A stretch of DNA of 64,000 nucleotides from Paraburkholderia sp. CNPSo 3274 (GCF_024206475.1 NZ_JAMBPR010000021.1:1-64000); one strand, 5' to 3'. Positions 1 to 10,233 are shown, counted from the stretch's first letter. Numbers and translations are program-made. Notes: generated by a model from the letters alone, not told the origin.

Positions 1-62
1 GGGCAGATCAGTGGGGCTGGGGCGACGAAGGGCGCATAAGCGCCGAGGCCGCCGAAAATGAC

Positions 63-86
63 AACGGGCCGCGTAAGCGGCCCGTT
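63..86. terminator. Probable bidirectional terminator downstream of smpB
   Basis: A perfect 10-bp stem (AACGGGCCGC / GCGGCCCGTT) closes a GTAA loop. On the minus strand it is followed by a partly T-rich stretch (TGTCATTTTC), so it could end the smpB transcript. It could equally end a gene entering from the left edge, of which only some 40 bp would be visible. I cannot identify that gene. Confidence 0.6.
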
Positions 87-118
87 CTCCATCTGAATCC
101 GAGCGATCCCGGAAAGAG

Positions 119-565
119 TCAGGTGGGCGAGCGCATCAGGCGCGCCTTTTCGCGCTCCCAGTCGCGCTTCTTCTCGGTTTCGCGCTTGTCGTGCAGCTTC
201 TTGCCCTTGGCGAGGCCGATCTCGCACTTCACGCGGCCGCCCTTGTAGTGAAAGTTCAACGGCACGAGCGTGAAGCCGCGCTGCTCCACCTTGCCGATCA
301 ATTTGTCGATTTCCTCGCGTTTCAGGAGCAGCTTGCGGATGCGCGTGGGGTCTGGCTGGATGTGCGTCGAAGCCTCGGGCAGCGGGCTGATGTGCGTGCC
401 GATCAGGTAGAGCTCGCCGTCCTTGATCATGACGTAGCTTTCCTTGATGTTGGCTCGCCCGGCGCGCATGGCCTTGACTTCCCATCCTTCCAGTACGAGC
501 CCGGCCTCGTGGCGTTCTTCGATGAAGTAATCGAAGAACGCTTTTCTGTTGTCGATGATGCTCAT
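119..565 (-). CDS. smpB: SsrA-binding protein SmpB (tmRNA partner)
   Basis: SmpB binds tmRNA and delivers it to stalled ribosomes for trans-translation, so that the truncated peptide is tagged and the ribosome released. The 148-residue product matches the family along its whole length: start [13 protein letters not shown], the [10 protein letters not shown] strand, the GTHISP motif, and the basic C-terminal tail ([24 protein letters not shown]) that enters the mRNA channel. An in-frame TTG seven codons upstream exists, but the ATG at 565 gives the family's usual N-terminus. It is divergent from ratA with about 100 bp between them. No ssrA gene is visible in the window. Confidence 0.97.
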   Translation of the reverse strand: MSIIDNRKAFFDYFIEERHEAGLVLEGWEVKAMRAGRANIKESYVMIKDGELYLIGTHISPLPEASTHIQPDPTRIRKLLLKREEIDKLIGKVEQRGFTLVPLNFHYKGGRVKCEIGLAKGKKLHDKRETEKKRDWEREKARLMRSPT

Positions 566-667
566 AGGAAAATGGGATCGGCCCAACTCGTTTAAAATTG
601 CGATTTTAGCAAAGCGGGCTTCCGAAAGCCCGTGGCGCTTTCACCCTAGCCACGCATTGCGCAATTT

Positions 668-1105
668 ATGGCGGATGTCCAGAAAACCGTGTTGATTCGC
701 CATTCGGCGGAGCAAATGTTCGACCTCGTCACCGACGTCGCCGACTACCCCAACTTCCTGCCGTGGTGCGGCGGCGTCGAGATTCGCCGTCAGGACGAGA
801 GCGGTATGGAGGCGAAGATCGACATCAATTTCAAGGGCATCAAGCAACACTTCGCTACGCGCAACTCGCAAAAGCGGCCCGAGCGCATCGACATGGAATT
901 CGCGGATGGCCCGTTTCGCAAGTTCACGGGCTACTGGCGTTTCACGCCGCTGCGGGCCGACGCCTGCAAGATCGAGTTTGCGCTGCATTACGAGTTTTCA
1001 AACATCATTCTCGAGAAGCTCATCGGGCCGGTGTTCCATCACATCGCGAACACCTTCGTCGACTCCTTCGTGAAGCGCGCCGACCAGCGCTACGGCAAGC
1101 CATGA
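668..1105 (+). CDS. ratA: RatA-type START/cyclase-fold protein (type II toxin-antitoxin RatA family)
   Basis: A 145-residue single-domain protein of the polyketide cyclase/dehydrase (START-like) fold. It matches the family of E. coli RatA (ribosome association toxin) and mitochondrial COQ10. Visible features are the start MADVQKTVLIRHSAEQMFDLV, the DYPNFLPWCGG motif, and a C-terminal helix containing FVDSFVKRA. RatA was described as blocking 70S assembly, whereas COQ10 homologues bind ubiquinone, so the cellular role in this organism is open. Its stop codon overlaps the ATG of the next gene (ATGA), indicating translational coupling. The ratA-rnfH pair next to smpB is a conserved proteobacterial arrangement. 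Confidence 0.93.
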   Translation: MADVQKTVLIRHSAEQMFDLVTDVADYPNFLPWCGGVEIRRQDESGMEAKIDINFKGIKQHFATRNSQKRPERIDMEFADGPFRKFTGYWRFTPLRADACKIEFALHYEFSNIILEKLIGPVFHHIANTFVDSFVKRADQRYGKP

Positions 1106-1434
1106 GCGCGAATCTTTCCATCGACGTTTGCTATGCACTGCCGGATGCGCAGACGCTTGTCAGCATTGAGCTGCCGACGGGCGCGACCATCCAGCAGGCC
1201 ATTGACGCGAGCGGTATTCTCGCGCGCCATCCCGAGATCGATCTGGTGAAGCTCAAGGTGGGCGTGTACGGCAAGCTCAAGCCGCTCGATACCGTGCTCA
1301 CCGACCACGACCGCGTGGAGATCTATCGGCCACTGATCGTCGACCCCAAGATGGCGCGCCAGCGCCGCGTCGACAAGACCCGCAAGGAAGGCTCGATCGA
1401 AGGGCGCAAGTGGTTGCCCAAGGATTCGCGCTAG
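1102..1434 (+). CDS. rnfH: RnfH family ubiquitin-fold protein
   Basis: A 110-residue protein with a beta-grasp (ubiquitin-like) fold of the RnfH/UPF0125 family. Typical features are the strand start VCYALPDAQTLVSIELPTGATIQQAI, the VGVYGKLKP loop and the DRVEIYRPLIVDPK motif, followed by a basic tail. The function is unknown. The name comes from occasional linkage to rnf electron-transport genes, which are absent here. The start codon overlaps the ratA stop by 4 bp, so it is almost certainly co-translated with ratA. The basic C-terminus suggests possible nucleic-acid or ribosome contact, but that is inference. Confidence 0.92.
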   Translation: MSANLSIDVCYALPDAQTLVSIELPTGATIQQAIDASGILARHPEIDLVKLKVGVYGKLKPLDTVLTDHDRVEIYRPLIVDPKMARQRRVDKTRKEGSIEGRKWLPKDSR

Positions 1435-1450
1435 GGCTCGAGCCTGGCGC

Positions 1451-2503
1451 TCAGGCGGTGGTCGTGCGGCCGCTTCGCTTCGCGTCGCCGCCGGGTTGCA
1501 CGAGGCGGCTTTCGTTGCCGATTCCTGCCAGATCGCCGTCCGGCACGATGCCGTCGCCGTGCGCGGTATCTTCGGGGCCGCCCGAATGCTGGCGTACCGA
1601 CCAGCTCACGCCCGCCACCAGCAGCACGATCGCCGCGATTTCCAGCCCGCGCGGCAGCCGGTGATCGTAGATAAAGCCGTAGAGCAGGGCGAATAGCGTC
1701 TCGAACACGATCATCTGACCCGAGAGCGTGAGCGGCAAGCGTTTGGCGGCGGCGTTCCAGAGGCCGTTGCCGAGCCACGAGGCGCCGATCGCGAGCACCA
1801 GATTCAACTGCCAGAACGTGGTCCAGCGGCCGGCGGCCACGGTTTGCTGCACCCAGTGCGACGGCACGACGAGAATGCCGAGCCAGAGCAGGCCGCCGAG
1901 CGCGCCCGTGACCACGCCCCAGAGCACCGACCATTCGTTGCCGCTGAAGTGCGCATTGCGCTGCAGATAACGAGCGTTCTCGACCGCGAACCAGGTCCAG
2001 CACACGAGCGCGCCGACGGCGCAGCCAATGCCCGCCATACGCGTGAGGACGCTCGCACCGCCTGCGTCGCTGGCTGCGGTGAACACGTCCACGTTGATAC
2101 AGACGATGCCGGTCGCGATCATCGCAAGCGGCCAGGCCAAACGCGATAGCGGCACGGCGCCATGGTCGCGGCGGCCGAGCAGCGTGACAGTGACGGGCAG
2201 CACGCCGACGATCAGCGAGGCCGGCGCGATGCCCACCAGATGGATGGCGCTCGCGAGAAAAAGGTAATAGAGCACGTTGCCCACCAGCGCAAGCTTCACG
2301 AGCGCGACGAGATCGGCGCGCGTCATGCGCGGCCAGACGCGGCGCAGCATGGGCACGAGCGCGGCGAGCGAGACGAGCCCATACATCGCGTAGCGGCCCG
2401 CGCTCAGGAGCAGTGGCGAGAACTCCGCCAGTTGCCGGGGCACGACGAACACCGTTCCCCATAACGCGCCGGCGAGCACGCCGTACAACACACCACGCTG
2501 CAT
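1451..2503 (-). CDS. DMT superfamily transporter (EamA-type)
   Basis: A 350-residue polytopic inner-membrane protein with about ten hydrophobic helices arranged as two EamA-like halves, typical of the drug/metabolite transporter superfamily. The start (MQRGVLYGVLAGALWGTVFVVPRQL) carries the family's first-helix GALWG motif. The second half includes GNGLWNAAAKRLPLTLSGQMIVFETLFALLYGF, the usual E-containing helix. The last 40 residues form a hydrophilic Gly/Asp-rich tail. A good ribosome-binding site (GGAGG) precedes the ATG. The substrate cannot be inferred. It converges on rnfH with only 16 bp between the stop codons. Confidence 0.88.
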   Translation of the reverse strand: MQRGVLYGVLAGALWGTVFVVPRQLAEFSPLLLSAGRYAMYGLVSLAALVPMLRRVWPRMTRADLVALVKLALVGNVLYYLFLASAIHLVGIAPASLIVGVLPVTVTLLGRRDHGAVPLSRLAWPLAMIATGIVCINVDVFTAASDAGGASVLTRMAGIGCAVGALVCWTWFAVENARYLQRNAHFSGNEWSVLWGVVTGALGGLLWLGILVVPSHWVQQTVAAGRWTTFWQLNLVLAIGASWLGNGLWNAAAKRLPLTLSGQMIVFETLFALLYGFIYDHRLPRGLEIAAIVLLVAGVSWSVRQHSGGPEDTAHGDGIVPDGDLAGIGNESRLVQPGGDAKRSGRTTTA

Positions 2504-2717
2504 TGCTATTGCCTCCAGAAACTTCGGGTGGCCCAGGCGGGCCGTTTTGACAGGACGGCCCGAAGCTTAACTGGAGGCGTGCGCATCCGTCTTGTTCAAT
2601 CCTGCATCGTGCGCCGGATATTCGGGTCGGAGGCGCGGCGGGCCCGCACGGTTCGCATCGGCGGGGCCGGAGCGTGGAAATAGTCCCGAAAACGGCGCTA
2701 AGCTACTGTTAGCGCTG

Positions 2718-4233
<1,516 letters not shown>

Positions 4234-4239
4234 ACCTCG

Positions 4240-4962
4240 ATGAAGCCGCTGCTGCGCGTGTTGCTGATTGTCGATGCGTTGACGTTGCTGGGGTTTGGCG
4301 TGCTGTTCGTTCTCACGCCCTGGACCCTCGTCTACAACGCATTGCAACTGGTGCAAACGCAGCCGGCGCTCGTTGGGCAGGCTTTTGGCGTGGTGCTGCT
4401 GGGTTTCGCGTGGCTTGCGCTGCGCGCGGCCTTCCACGGGGAGATGACCGTGCCTGTGGGCCGCACCGTGGGCCACGTCAACTGGATTGCCGGCGTGCTG
4501 ATGCTGGTCTGGCTGATTGGGCTGCGTGCGCCACGGCTCACGGGTTTTGGCCAGTTGGTGGCGGGTGCGGTCGGGGTGTGGCTGATCATCCTCGGCCTGG
4601 GCGGCGCCCGGCTCGCGGGCGCGGTGCGCAAGCGCCAGAAAGGGCAGGCGAGCGGCGGTTCCGCGCAGCAGCGTAAGGCGCAGAAGGCGCAGCCCGTAGG
4701 TCGCGAAGAGCCGGTGTCGTACGCGAAGCCAGGCTTTCTGCGAACGATGGCGTGGGGCGGTGCGCAAGAGGCGAGGCGGCCGGCAGCGCCGGTCGAACCC
4801 GTTGTGGAAGTCCCGACCGTGACGCCCGCGGCCGTCCCGCCGGTTGCGCCCCGTCCATCGTCGGTTACGGCGCCGTCCGCCAGCCCGGCGCAAGCTCAAG
4901 AGGCTCGCCAGGCGGCTCGCGACGAAGCGGCCGACGCACCGAGGCCGCCGCTGCGTGGCTGA
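4240..4962 (+). CDS. Small polytopic membrane protein between guaB and guaA
   Basis: I do not recognise a named family. The 240-residue product has about four hydrophobic helices in residues 1-130 (LLRVLLIVDALTLLGFGVLF; a second around LVGQAFGVVLLGFAWLAL; a third around VNWIAGVLMLVWLIG; a fourth around VAGAVGVWLIILGLGG). A basic stretch (RKRQKGQ) follows, then a long cytoplasmic-looking tail rich in Pro, Ala, Val and Glu. It starts 6 bp after guaB and precedes guaA by 178 bp, so it is probably transcribed with guaB. No catalytic motif is visible. Coupling to purine synthesis is suggested only by position. Confidence 0.75.
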   Translation: MKPLLRVLLIVDALTLLGFGVLFVLTPWTLVYNALQLVQTQPALVGQAFGVVLLGFAWLALRAAFHGEMTVPVGRTVGHVNWIAGVLMLVWLIGLRAPRLTGFGQLVAGAVGVWLIILGLGGARLAGAVRKRQKGQASGGSAQQRKAQKAQPVGREEPVSYAKPGFLRTMAWGGAQEARRPAAPVEPVVEVPTVTPAAVPPVAPRPSSVTAPSASPAQAQEARQAARDEAADAPRPPLRG

Positions 4963-5140
4963 GGCCGCGCGCAAACCCGGCCTCCGAAACACCAGACGCA
5001 GTACGCCCGAAGCACACCCGAATTTGCGCAACCCGGTGCCGCCGTAGCGCGGTATTCCGGCCTGATGAATTCACGCTGCGCGCGTTTGAACTGTCGCGCG
5101 GCTTTCCGTATCCGTTCTTTTTTAGGTCTCGTCCGCAGCC

Positions 5141-6724
5141 ATGCACGACAAAATCCTGATTCTCGACTTCGGCTCGCAAGTCACCCAGCTCATCGCGCGC
5201 CGCGTGCGCGAAGCCCACGTTTATTCGGAAATCCACCCGTACGATGTGGACGACGCATTCGTGCGCGAATTCGCGCCGAAGGGCATCATCCTCTCCGGCG
5301 GCCCGAATTCGGTCACCGACACCGACACGCCGCGCGCGCCGCAAGCCGTGTTCGAACTGGGCGTGCCGGTTCTCGGCATTTGCTACGGCATGCAGACGAT
5401 GGCAGAGCAGCTCGGCGGCAAAGTGGACGGCGGCCACCTGCGCGAATTCGGCTACGCCGAAGTGCGCGCGCGCAACCACACGAGCTTCCTCGAAGGCATT
5501 GAAGACTTCCGCACGAGCGAAGGCCACGGCATGCTCAAGGTGTGGATGAGCCACGGCGACAAGGTCACGGAAATGCCGGCGGGCTTCCAGCTGATGGCAT
5601 CGACGGAATCGTGCCCGATCGCGGCAATGGCCGACGAAGCGCGCCACTTCTACGGCCTGCAATGGCACCCGGAAGTCACGCACACGGTGCAGGGCCGCGC
5701 GATGCTCGAGCGCTTCGTGCTCGGCATCTGCGGCGCGAAGGCCGACTGGGAGATGGGCCACTACATCGACGAAGCCGTCGAGACGATCCGCAAGCAGGTG
5801 GGCAACGAGCACGTGATTCTCGGCCTCTCGGGCGGCGTGGATTCGTCGGTCGCGGCGGCGCTGCTGCATCGCGCGATTGGCGACCAGCTGACCTGCGTGT
5901 TCGTCGATCACGGCCTCCTGCGTCTGAACGAAGCCGAGCAGGTGATGTCGATGTTCGCCGACAATCTCGGCGTGAAGGTGATCCATGTCGACGCGAGCGC
6001 AGCGTTCATGTCGAAGCTCGCGGGCGTGAGCGATCCGGAAGCGAAGCGCAAGATCATCGGCGCGGAGTTCGTCGAGGTGTTCCAGACGGAAGCGGGCAAG
6101 CTCACCGACGCCAAATGGCTCGCGCAGGGCACGATCTATCCGGACGTCATCGAGTCGGCTGGCAAGGGCAAGAAGGCCGCGCACACGATCAAGAGCCACC
6201 ACAACGTGGGCGGGCTGCCGGAAACGCTCAACCTCAAGCTGCTAGAACCGCTGCGTGAACTCTTCAAGGACGAAGTGCGCGAACTGGGCGTGAAGCTCGG
6301 CCTGCCGCATGAAATGGTCTATCGCCATCCGTTCCCGGGCCCGGGCCTCGGCGTGCGCATTCTCGGCGAAGTGAAGCGCGATTTCGCGGAACTGCTGCGT
6401 CGTGCCGATGCGATCTTCATCGAGACGCTGCGTAACACGATCGACAAGGAGACCGGCAAGTCGTGGTACGAGCTCACGAGTCAGGCGTTCGCCGTGTTCC
6501 TGCCGGTGAAGAGCGTGGGTGTGATGGGCGATGGCCGCACCTACGAGTATGTCGTTGCGCTGCGCGCGGTGCAGACGCTCGACTTCATGACGGCGCACTG
6601 GGCGCACCTGCCGCACGAGTTGCTGGGCCACGTGTCGAACCGCATCATCAATGAAGTGCGCGGCATCAACCGTGTGGTCTACGACATCTCGGGCAAGCCG
6701 CCCGCGACGATCGAGTGGGAGTGA
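5141..6724 (+). CDS. guaA: GMP synthase (glutamine-hydrolysing)
   Basis: GuaA converts XMP to GMP using ATP and glutamine. The 527-residue protein has an N-terminal class I amidotransferase domain with nucleophile Cys81 in GICYGM and the His176/Glu178 pair in WHPEVTHT. A central ATP-pyrophosphatase P-loop, LSGGVDSS, lies at residues 229-236. The C-terminal dimerisation/XMP-binding domain ends in the canonical [10 protein letters not shown]. The start [13 protein letters not shown] is the family standard. A strong rho-independent terminator follows within 30 bp. Confidence 0.98.
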   Translation: MHDKILILDFGSQVTQLIARRVREAHVYSEIHPYDVDDAFVREFAPKGIILSGGPNSVTDTDTPRAPQAVFELGVPVLGICYGMQTMAEQLGGKVDGGHLREFGYAEVRARNHTSFLEGIEDFRTSEGHGMLKVWMSHGDKVTEMPAGFQLMASTESCPIAAMADEARHFYGLQWHPEVTHTVQGRAMLERFVLGICGAKADWEMGHYIDEAVETIRKQVGNEHVILGLSGGVDSSVAAALLHRAIGDQLTCVFVDHGLLRLNEAEQVMSMFADNLGVKVIHVDASAAFMSKLAGVSDPEAKRKIIGAEFVEVFQTEAGKLTDAKWLAQGTIYPDVIESAGKGKKAAHTIKSHHNVGGLPETLNLKLLEPLRELFKDEVRELGVKLGLPHEMVYRHPFPGPGLGVRILGEVKRDFAELLRRADAIFIETLRNTIDKETGKSWYELTSQAFAVFLPVKSVGVMGDGRTYEYVVALRAVQTLDFMTAHWAHLPHELLGHVSNRIINEVRGINRVVYDISGKPPATIEWE

Positions 6725-6752
6725 CGCTTGCCCGCTAGCCTGCTGGCGGTGC

Positions 6753-6794
6753 AAAAACCCGCGTTCGGCACTTTGAGCCGGCGCGGGTTTTTTG
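6753..6794. terminator. Rho-independent terminator after guaA
   Basis: An 11-bp stem (AAAAACCCGCG / CGCGGGTTTTT) is followed by a T run on the plus strand. On the minus strand the A run also gives a T tract, so it can serve both guaA and the convergent sugar-transport operon ending at 6858. Confidence 0.9.
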
Positions 6795-6857
6795 CTTCTG
6801 ACGACGACCTGCCGGCGCTCATGCAGACCGAGCGTCGGCTTGCGCACGCTTACGCTC

Positions 6858-7850
6858 TCAGTGCTTCAGGCACGTATCCGCGTTCTTCCAGGTGCAAACG
6901 TCGAGACCCGTGTGAACGATAGGCTTCACCGTTTTCCCTTCCGCCAGGTCGCGCATCACCATCGCCGCCTGATAGCCCATTTCCTCAGGCCGCTGCCCGA
7001 CCAGCGCATTGACCTTGTGATCCTTGAGGGCCTGCAGCTCCGGTCCGAGCGTATCGGCTGAGACGATCACGAACTGGCCGCTGTTGATCTTGTCCATGAT
7101 CGGCGCGACGACCTGCGAGTACGCCTCGGGTGCGAAGAGCGGCCAGCCGCCCTCGAACACGAACGCCTGGAGCGTGCTGGCGTTCGCGGTGAGCGTGTCC
7201 TGCATCATCTGGTTCGCTTTCGCGGCGTCGTCGTTCACGTAGAGCGGGCAGGCGCTGATTTCATGCCAGTTGTTTTCGCCCGCCAGCTTCTTGATGCCTT
7301 TCTTGCCCGAGAGCACGTCGCGCGTGCCCTGGGCGCGCTGGTTGATGTTCTCGGCCGCGGGGTTGCCCATCACGAGGCAGATGTTGCCGCCCTTGGGCAT
7401 CAGCGTCTTCAACTGCTCGCCGAGCTTCACACCCAGTTCGTAGTTGTCGGTGCCCACATACGCCTTGCGCAAGGACTGGTCCTTCGGCAGCAGGTCCGCG
7501 TCCGCGGTGATGATCGGGATCTTCGCGTTGCGGCGGCGGATCACTTCGGCAATGGCCGGCGCGTTCGACGGCGAAATCGCAATCGCCGCGACGCCCTTGG
7601 TCAGCAAGTCGTCGACGATCTGCACTTCGGCGCTTTCGTCCGCGGCTGTTGCGGGGCCGGTGTAGTAGCAGTTGTAGCCCTGTTTGCTGAGCTCCTTGTT
7701 TGCCCGGTCGCAGCCTTGGTGCATGAGGTCGAAGTACGGATTGTCGAGGCCCTTCACGACCAGCGCGAGGGTCTTGTCGGCTGCGTAGGCGGAAGAGGCC
7801 AGCATAGCGAGCCCTCCGATCGCAGCGAGATACTTCCACGCTTTCTTCAT
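6858..7850 (-). CDS. Periplasmic sugar-binding protein of an ABC importer (FrcB/RbsB type)
   Basis: A 330-residue periplasmic binding protein of the ribose/galactose type I fold (Peripla_BP_4). It has a clear signal peptide (MKKAWKYLAAIGGLAMLASSAYA, cut before ADKTL). Family signatures include KGLDNPYFDLMHQGCDRANKEL, GVAAIAISPSNAPAI and ITADADLL. An AGGAGG-type ribosome-binding site precedes the ATG at 7850, which is the third gene of a minus-strand operon (ATPase, permease, binding protein). Similarity to fructose/ribose/mannose systems suggests a monosaccharide ligand; the exact sugar is not determinable. The C-terminal cysteines (DVCTWKNADTC) could form a disulfide. Confidence 0.9.
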   Translation of the reverse strand: MKKAWKYLAAIGGLAMLASSAYAADKTLALVVKGLDNPYFDLMHQGCDRANKELSKQGYNCYYTGPATAADESAEVQIVDDLLTKGVAAIAISPSNAPAIAEVIRRRNAKIPIITADADLLPKDQSLRKAYVGTDNYELGVKLGEQLKTLMPKGGNICLVMGNPAAENINQRAQGTRDVLSGKKGIKKLAGENNWHEISACPLYVNDDAAKANQMMQDTLTANASTLQAFVFEGGWPLFAPEAYSQVVAPIMDKINSGQFVIVSADTLGPELQALKDHKVNALVGQRPEEMGYQAAMVMRDLAEGKTVKPIVHTGLDVCTWKNADTCLKH

Positions 7851-8035
7851 GGTTTCCTCCTGTTCGGCGCCGGTTGTACGGCGCGCGTGTCTCGTACAGT
7901 TTTCATCATCGGAAGGAAAGCCCGCGCCCGTGCTTTGGGCTTTCTGCGGAACCTCGCGTGACTCCTCGCGTTTCTTGTTATGGCTGACGTCCGGCGGTTC
8001 CGCGTGCTGTCCGGCCGCGCCTCCCTGAAATCCGT

Positions 8036-9061
8036 TCAGTTTCCTTGCCGCTCGCCGCCGAGCCGGTTGAACAGCACGGCGATGATGATGAAGCCGCCCA
8101 CGACCGTGCCCTGCCAGAACGAGTCGACGCCGAGCAGGATCAGGCTGTTGCGGATCACTTCGATGAGCGCGGCGCCGACGATCGTGCCGAACGCGCTGCC
8201 CACGCCGCCCGCGAGATTGGTGCCGCCGATCACCGTGGCGGCGATCACGCGTAGTTCGTCGCCGGTGCCAAGGCCTGTGGTCACCGCGCCGAGCCAGCCC
8301 ACTTCGAGAATGGCCGCGACGCCTGCCATCAGGCCGCCCAGCACATAGACCGAGCAGATCACGCGCCGTACCGGCACGCCCGTGAGATTCGCCGCATGAC
8401 GGTTGCCGCCGACCGCGAAGACATAGCGGCCCCAGCGCGTGAAGGCGAAGGCGAACCAGAACAGCACGCCGAGGACGATCAGAAACCACACGGGATTGGC
8501 CACGCCGAGCGTTTTGCCGCCGCCGAGCACGAGGAGCTTGTGCCCGTCGGGTCCGAATTCGAAGATCGTCCGGCTCCCGGAGATTACGAGCGCGAGGCTG
8601 CGGCCCACGCTCAGCATGCCGAGCGTCACGACGAACGGCTGCATGTTGAGATACGCGATGAGCAGGCCGTTCACGAGGCCGACCAGCCCCGCAGTGAGCA
8701 GGCCGAGGCCAATGCCGGCCCAGATCGGGTAGCCCGCGTTCATCGTGACGGAAAGCACGATGCCGCTCAGGCCAATCGTCGAGCCGACCGAAATGTCGAT
8801 CCCGCCCGTGACGATGATGGCCATCATCCCCAGCGCGACGATGGCGACGAAGGCGAAGTTGCGCGTGACGTTGAAGAGGTTCTGCTGCGTGGCGAACGTC
8901 GACGTGACGAACGAGAGCAGGACGCAGGCGACGAGCGTCGCCAGCACCACCCAGAACACCTGGCTCGCGAGCAGTCCGCTCCAGCGGGTCTGCGTCTTCG
9001 CGGATTGGGGATCGTCAAGCAATGTCGGCATCAGGTTTGGTCTTTGCGGCGCATCGTTCAA
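8036..9061 (-). CDS. Sugar ABC transporter permease (RbsC/FrcC type)
   Basis: An integral-membrane permease of the branched-chain/ribose family (BPD_transp_2). Family motifs include GGIDISVGSTIGLSG, FVVTLGMLSVGRSLAL, FAVGGNRHAANLTGVPVRR and GTGDELRVIAATVIGGTNLAGGVGS. The start is chosen from the ribosome-binding site: AGGAG sits 8 nt before an in-frame TTG at 9061 (341 residues). The first in-frame ATG is at 9031 (331 residues) and lacks a good site. A farther GTG at 9085 lies inside the hairpin repeat. A seven-codon frame opens at the intervening ATG and ends in TGATG exactly at 9031, so translational coupling to 9031 is an alternative. Confidence 0.88.
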   Translation of the reverse strand: MNDAPQRPNLMPTLLDDPQSAKTQTRWSGLLASQVFWVVLATLVACVLLSFVTSTFATQQNLFNVTRNFAFVAIVALGMMAIIVTGGIDISVGSTIGLSGIVLSVTMNAGYPIWAGIGLGLLTAGLVGLVNGLLIAYLNMQPFVVTLGMLSVGRSLALVISGSRTIFEFGPDGHKLLVLGGGKTLGVANPVWFLIVLGVLFWFAFAFTRWGRYVFAVGGNRHAANLTGVPVRRVICSVYVLGGLMAGVAAILEVGWLGAVTTGLGTGDELRVIAATVIGGTNLAGGVGSAFGTIVGAALIEVIRNSLILLGVDSFWQGTVVGGFIIIAVLFNRLGGERQGN

Positions 9062-9077
9062 TTTCGGGTCTCCTGTC

Positions 9078-9251
9078 GGCCGCACTTAGCGCTTTAGCAC
9101 TTAGTGCGGCCCCATGCAAAGCGTCGGCCACTTAGCGCTTTAGCGCTTAGTGCGGCCCCATGCAAAGCGTCGGCCACTTAGCGCTTTAGCGCTTAGTGCG
9201 CCCCATGCAAAGCTGTCGGCCGCACCTGGCGCTTTAGCGCCCGGTGCGGCC
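9078..9251 (-). repeat. Array of four hairpin repeat units in the leader of the sugar permease gene
   Basis: Four near-identical palindromic units of about 32-34 bp (9078-9111, 9126-9157, 9172-9202, 9218-9251) recur every 46-48 bp. They are separated by a constant linker that reads GCTTTGCATGGGG on the minus strand. Each unit folds as an outer stem (GGCCGCACU/AGUGCGGCC in unit 1), an A-A type mismatch, and an inner GCGC stem with a UAAA loop. Unit 4 carries paired changes that preserve pairing. The array lies between the ATPase and permease genes and ends directly before the permease Shine-Dalgarno. Related single elements lie before the genes at 36938 and 46818. Confidence 0.9.
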
Positions 9252-9281
9252 AGATGCAACGCCGTCGCGCGCGGGGCAGCT

Positions 9282-10022
9282 TCAGGCGGCGGCGATGGCT
9301 CCGGTGATCAGGCCGGTGACTTCCTCCGGCGAAGAGGCTTCGATCTGCTTGTCCGCAACCATGCGCCCGCGCCGCATGACGACCACGCGGTGGGCGACTT
9401 CGAATACGTCAGGCATGCGGTGACTGATGAGAATGACGGCAATGCCGTGTTCGGACAGGCGTTTGATGAGGTCGAGCACCTGCACTACCTGGCGCACGCT
9501 GATCGCGGCGGTGGGTTCGTCCATGAGCACGAGCCGCGCCTCGGACAGTCGCGTGCGCGCAATCGCCACGGCCTGACGCTGGCCGCCCGACATCTGCCGG
9601 ACGAGATCGCGCGGGCGCGTTTCGGACTTCAGTTCCCTGAAAAGCTCGGCGGCGCGCCGGTACATGGCCGCGTGATCGAGCACGCGAAAGGGCCATATGC
9701 CGATGCGCGGCTCGCGCCCGAGAAAGACGTTGGCCGCCGCCGTGAGGTTGTCGCAGAGCGCGAGGTCCTGATACACGACCTCGATGCCCTTGGCGCGGGC
9801 GTCGACGGGTCTGCTGAAATGAACGGGCTTGCCGTCGATGAGAACTTCGCCGTGGGACGGCGGGAAGTTGCCGGCGATGACCTTAACCAGCGTTGATTTT
9901 CCGGCGCCATTGTCGCCCATGAGTCCGACCACCTGGCCGGGTTCCAGGCTCAACGTCACGTCGATCAGTGCTTGAATGGCGCCAAAGTGCCTGGAAACGC
10001 CTCTGAGCTCAAGAAGACTCAT
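9282..10022 (-). CDS. Sugar ABC transporter ATP-binding protein (FrcA type, single NBD)
   Basis: A 246-residue single-nucleotide-binding-domain ATPase energising the sugar importer. It shows Walker A GDNGAGKST, Q-loop VYQDLAL, signature MSGGQRQAVAIAR, Walker B LVLMDEPTAA and switch histidine LISHRM. The single cassette distinguishes it from the double-cassette RbsA/MglA proteins and resembles FrcA of rhizobial fructose transporters. The open frame extends far upstream, but MSLLELRGVSRHFGAIQAL is the family start. It is the first gene of the operon; the permease follows after about 220 bp that contain the hairpin array. Confidence 0.9.
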   Translation of the reverse strand: MSLLELRGVSRHFGAIQALIDVTLSLEPGQVVGLMGDNGAGKSTLVKVIAGNFPPSHGEVLIDGKPVHFSRPVDARAKGIEVVYQDLALCDNLTAAANVFLGREPRIGIWPFRVLDHAAMYRRAAELFRELKSETRPRDLVRQMSGGQRQAVAIARTRLSEARLVLMDEPTAAISVRQVVQVLDLIKRLSEHGIAVILISHRMPDVFEVAHRVVVMRRGRMVADKQIEASSPEEVTGLITGAIAAA

Positions 10023-10098
10023 GGACTGTCGCGCTCGCGCTTGTGAAGCCGCCCGTTGCGGTGCCCAGGGTGGCCGGGAGACATGCTGACTAGCCTGT

Positions 10099-10127
10099 TT
10101 TTTAGAGCACGATGGGGCTTTTAGCAA
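10099..10127 (-). promoter_or_regulatory. Predicted promoter of the sugar ABC operon
   Basis: Read on the minus strand, TTGCTA (-35, 10127-10122) and TAAAAA (-10, 10104-10099) are separated by exactly 17 bp. They lie about 80 bp upstream of the ATPase start codon. The -35 matches the sigma-70 consensus at 4 of 6 positions. Confidence 0.5.
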
Positions 10128-10233
10128 GACTATTTCATCAGCCGGTCCTGCGGCGCCGCGAGCAGGCGGCCGATGAGATAAAATTGCGTTTTCGCCGAAA
10201 AACCCCGCCAGACGGACCTGGCGCGCGCTTGTC

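Noticed and set aside
1..120. Open plus-strand frame entering from the left edge
   Set aside because: Two frames are possible (one stops at 39, another stays open through the terminator hairpin). About 40 bp is too little to identify a gene.
9078..9251. CRISPR-like repeat array
   Set aside because: The repeats are palindromic over their whole length and the intervals are near-identical 14-16-bp linkers, not unique spacers. There are no cas genes.
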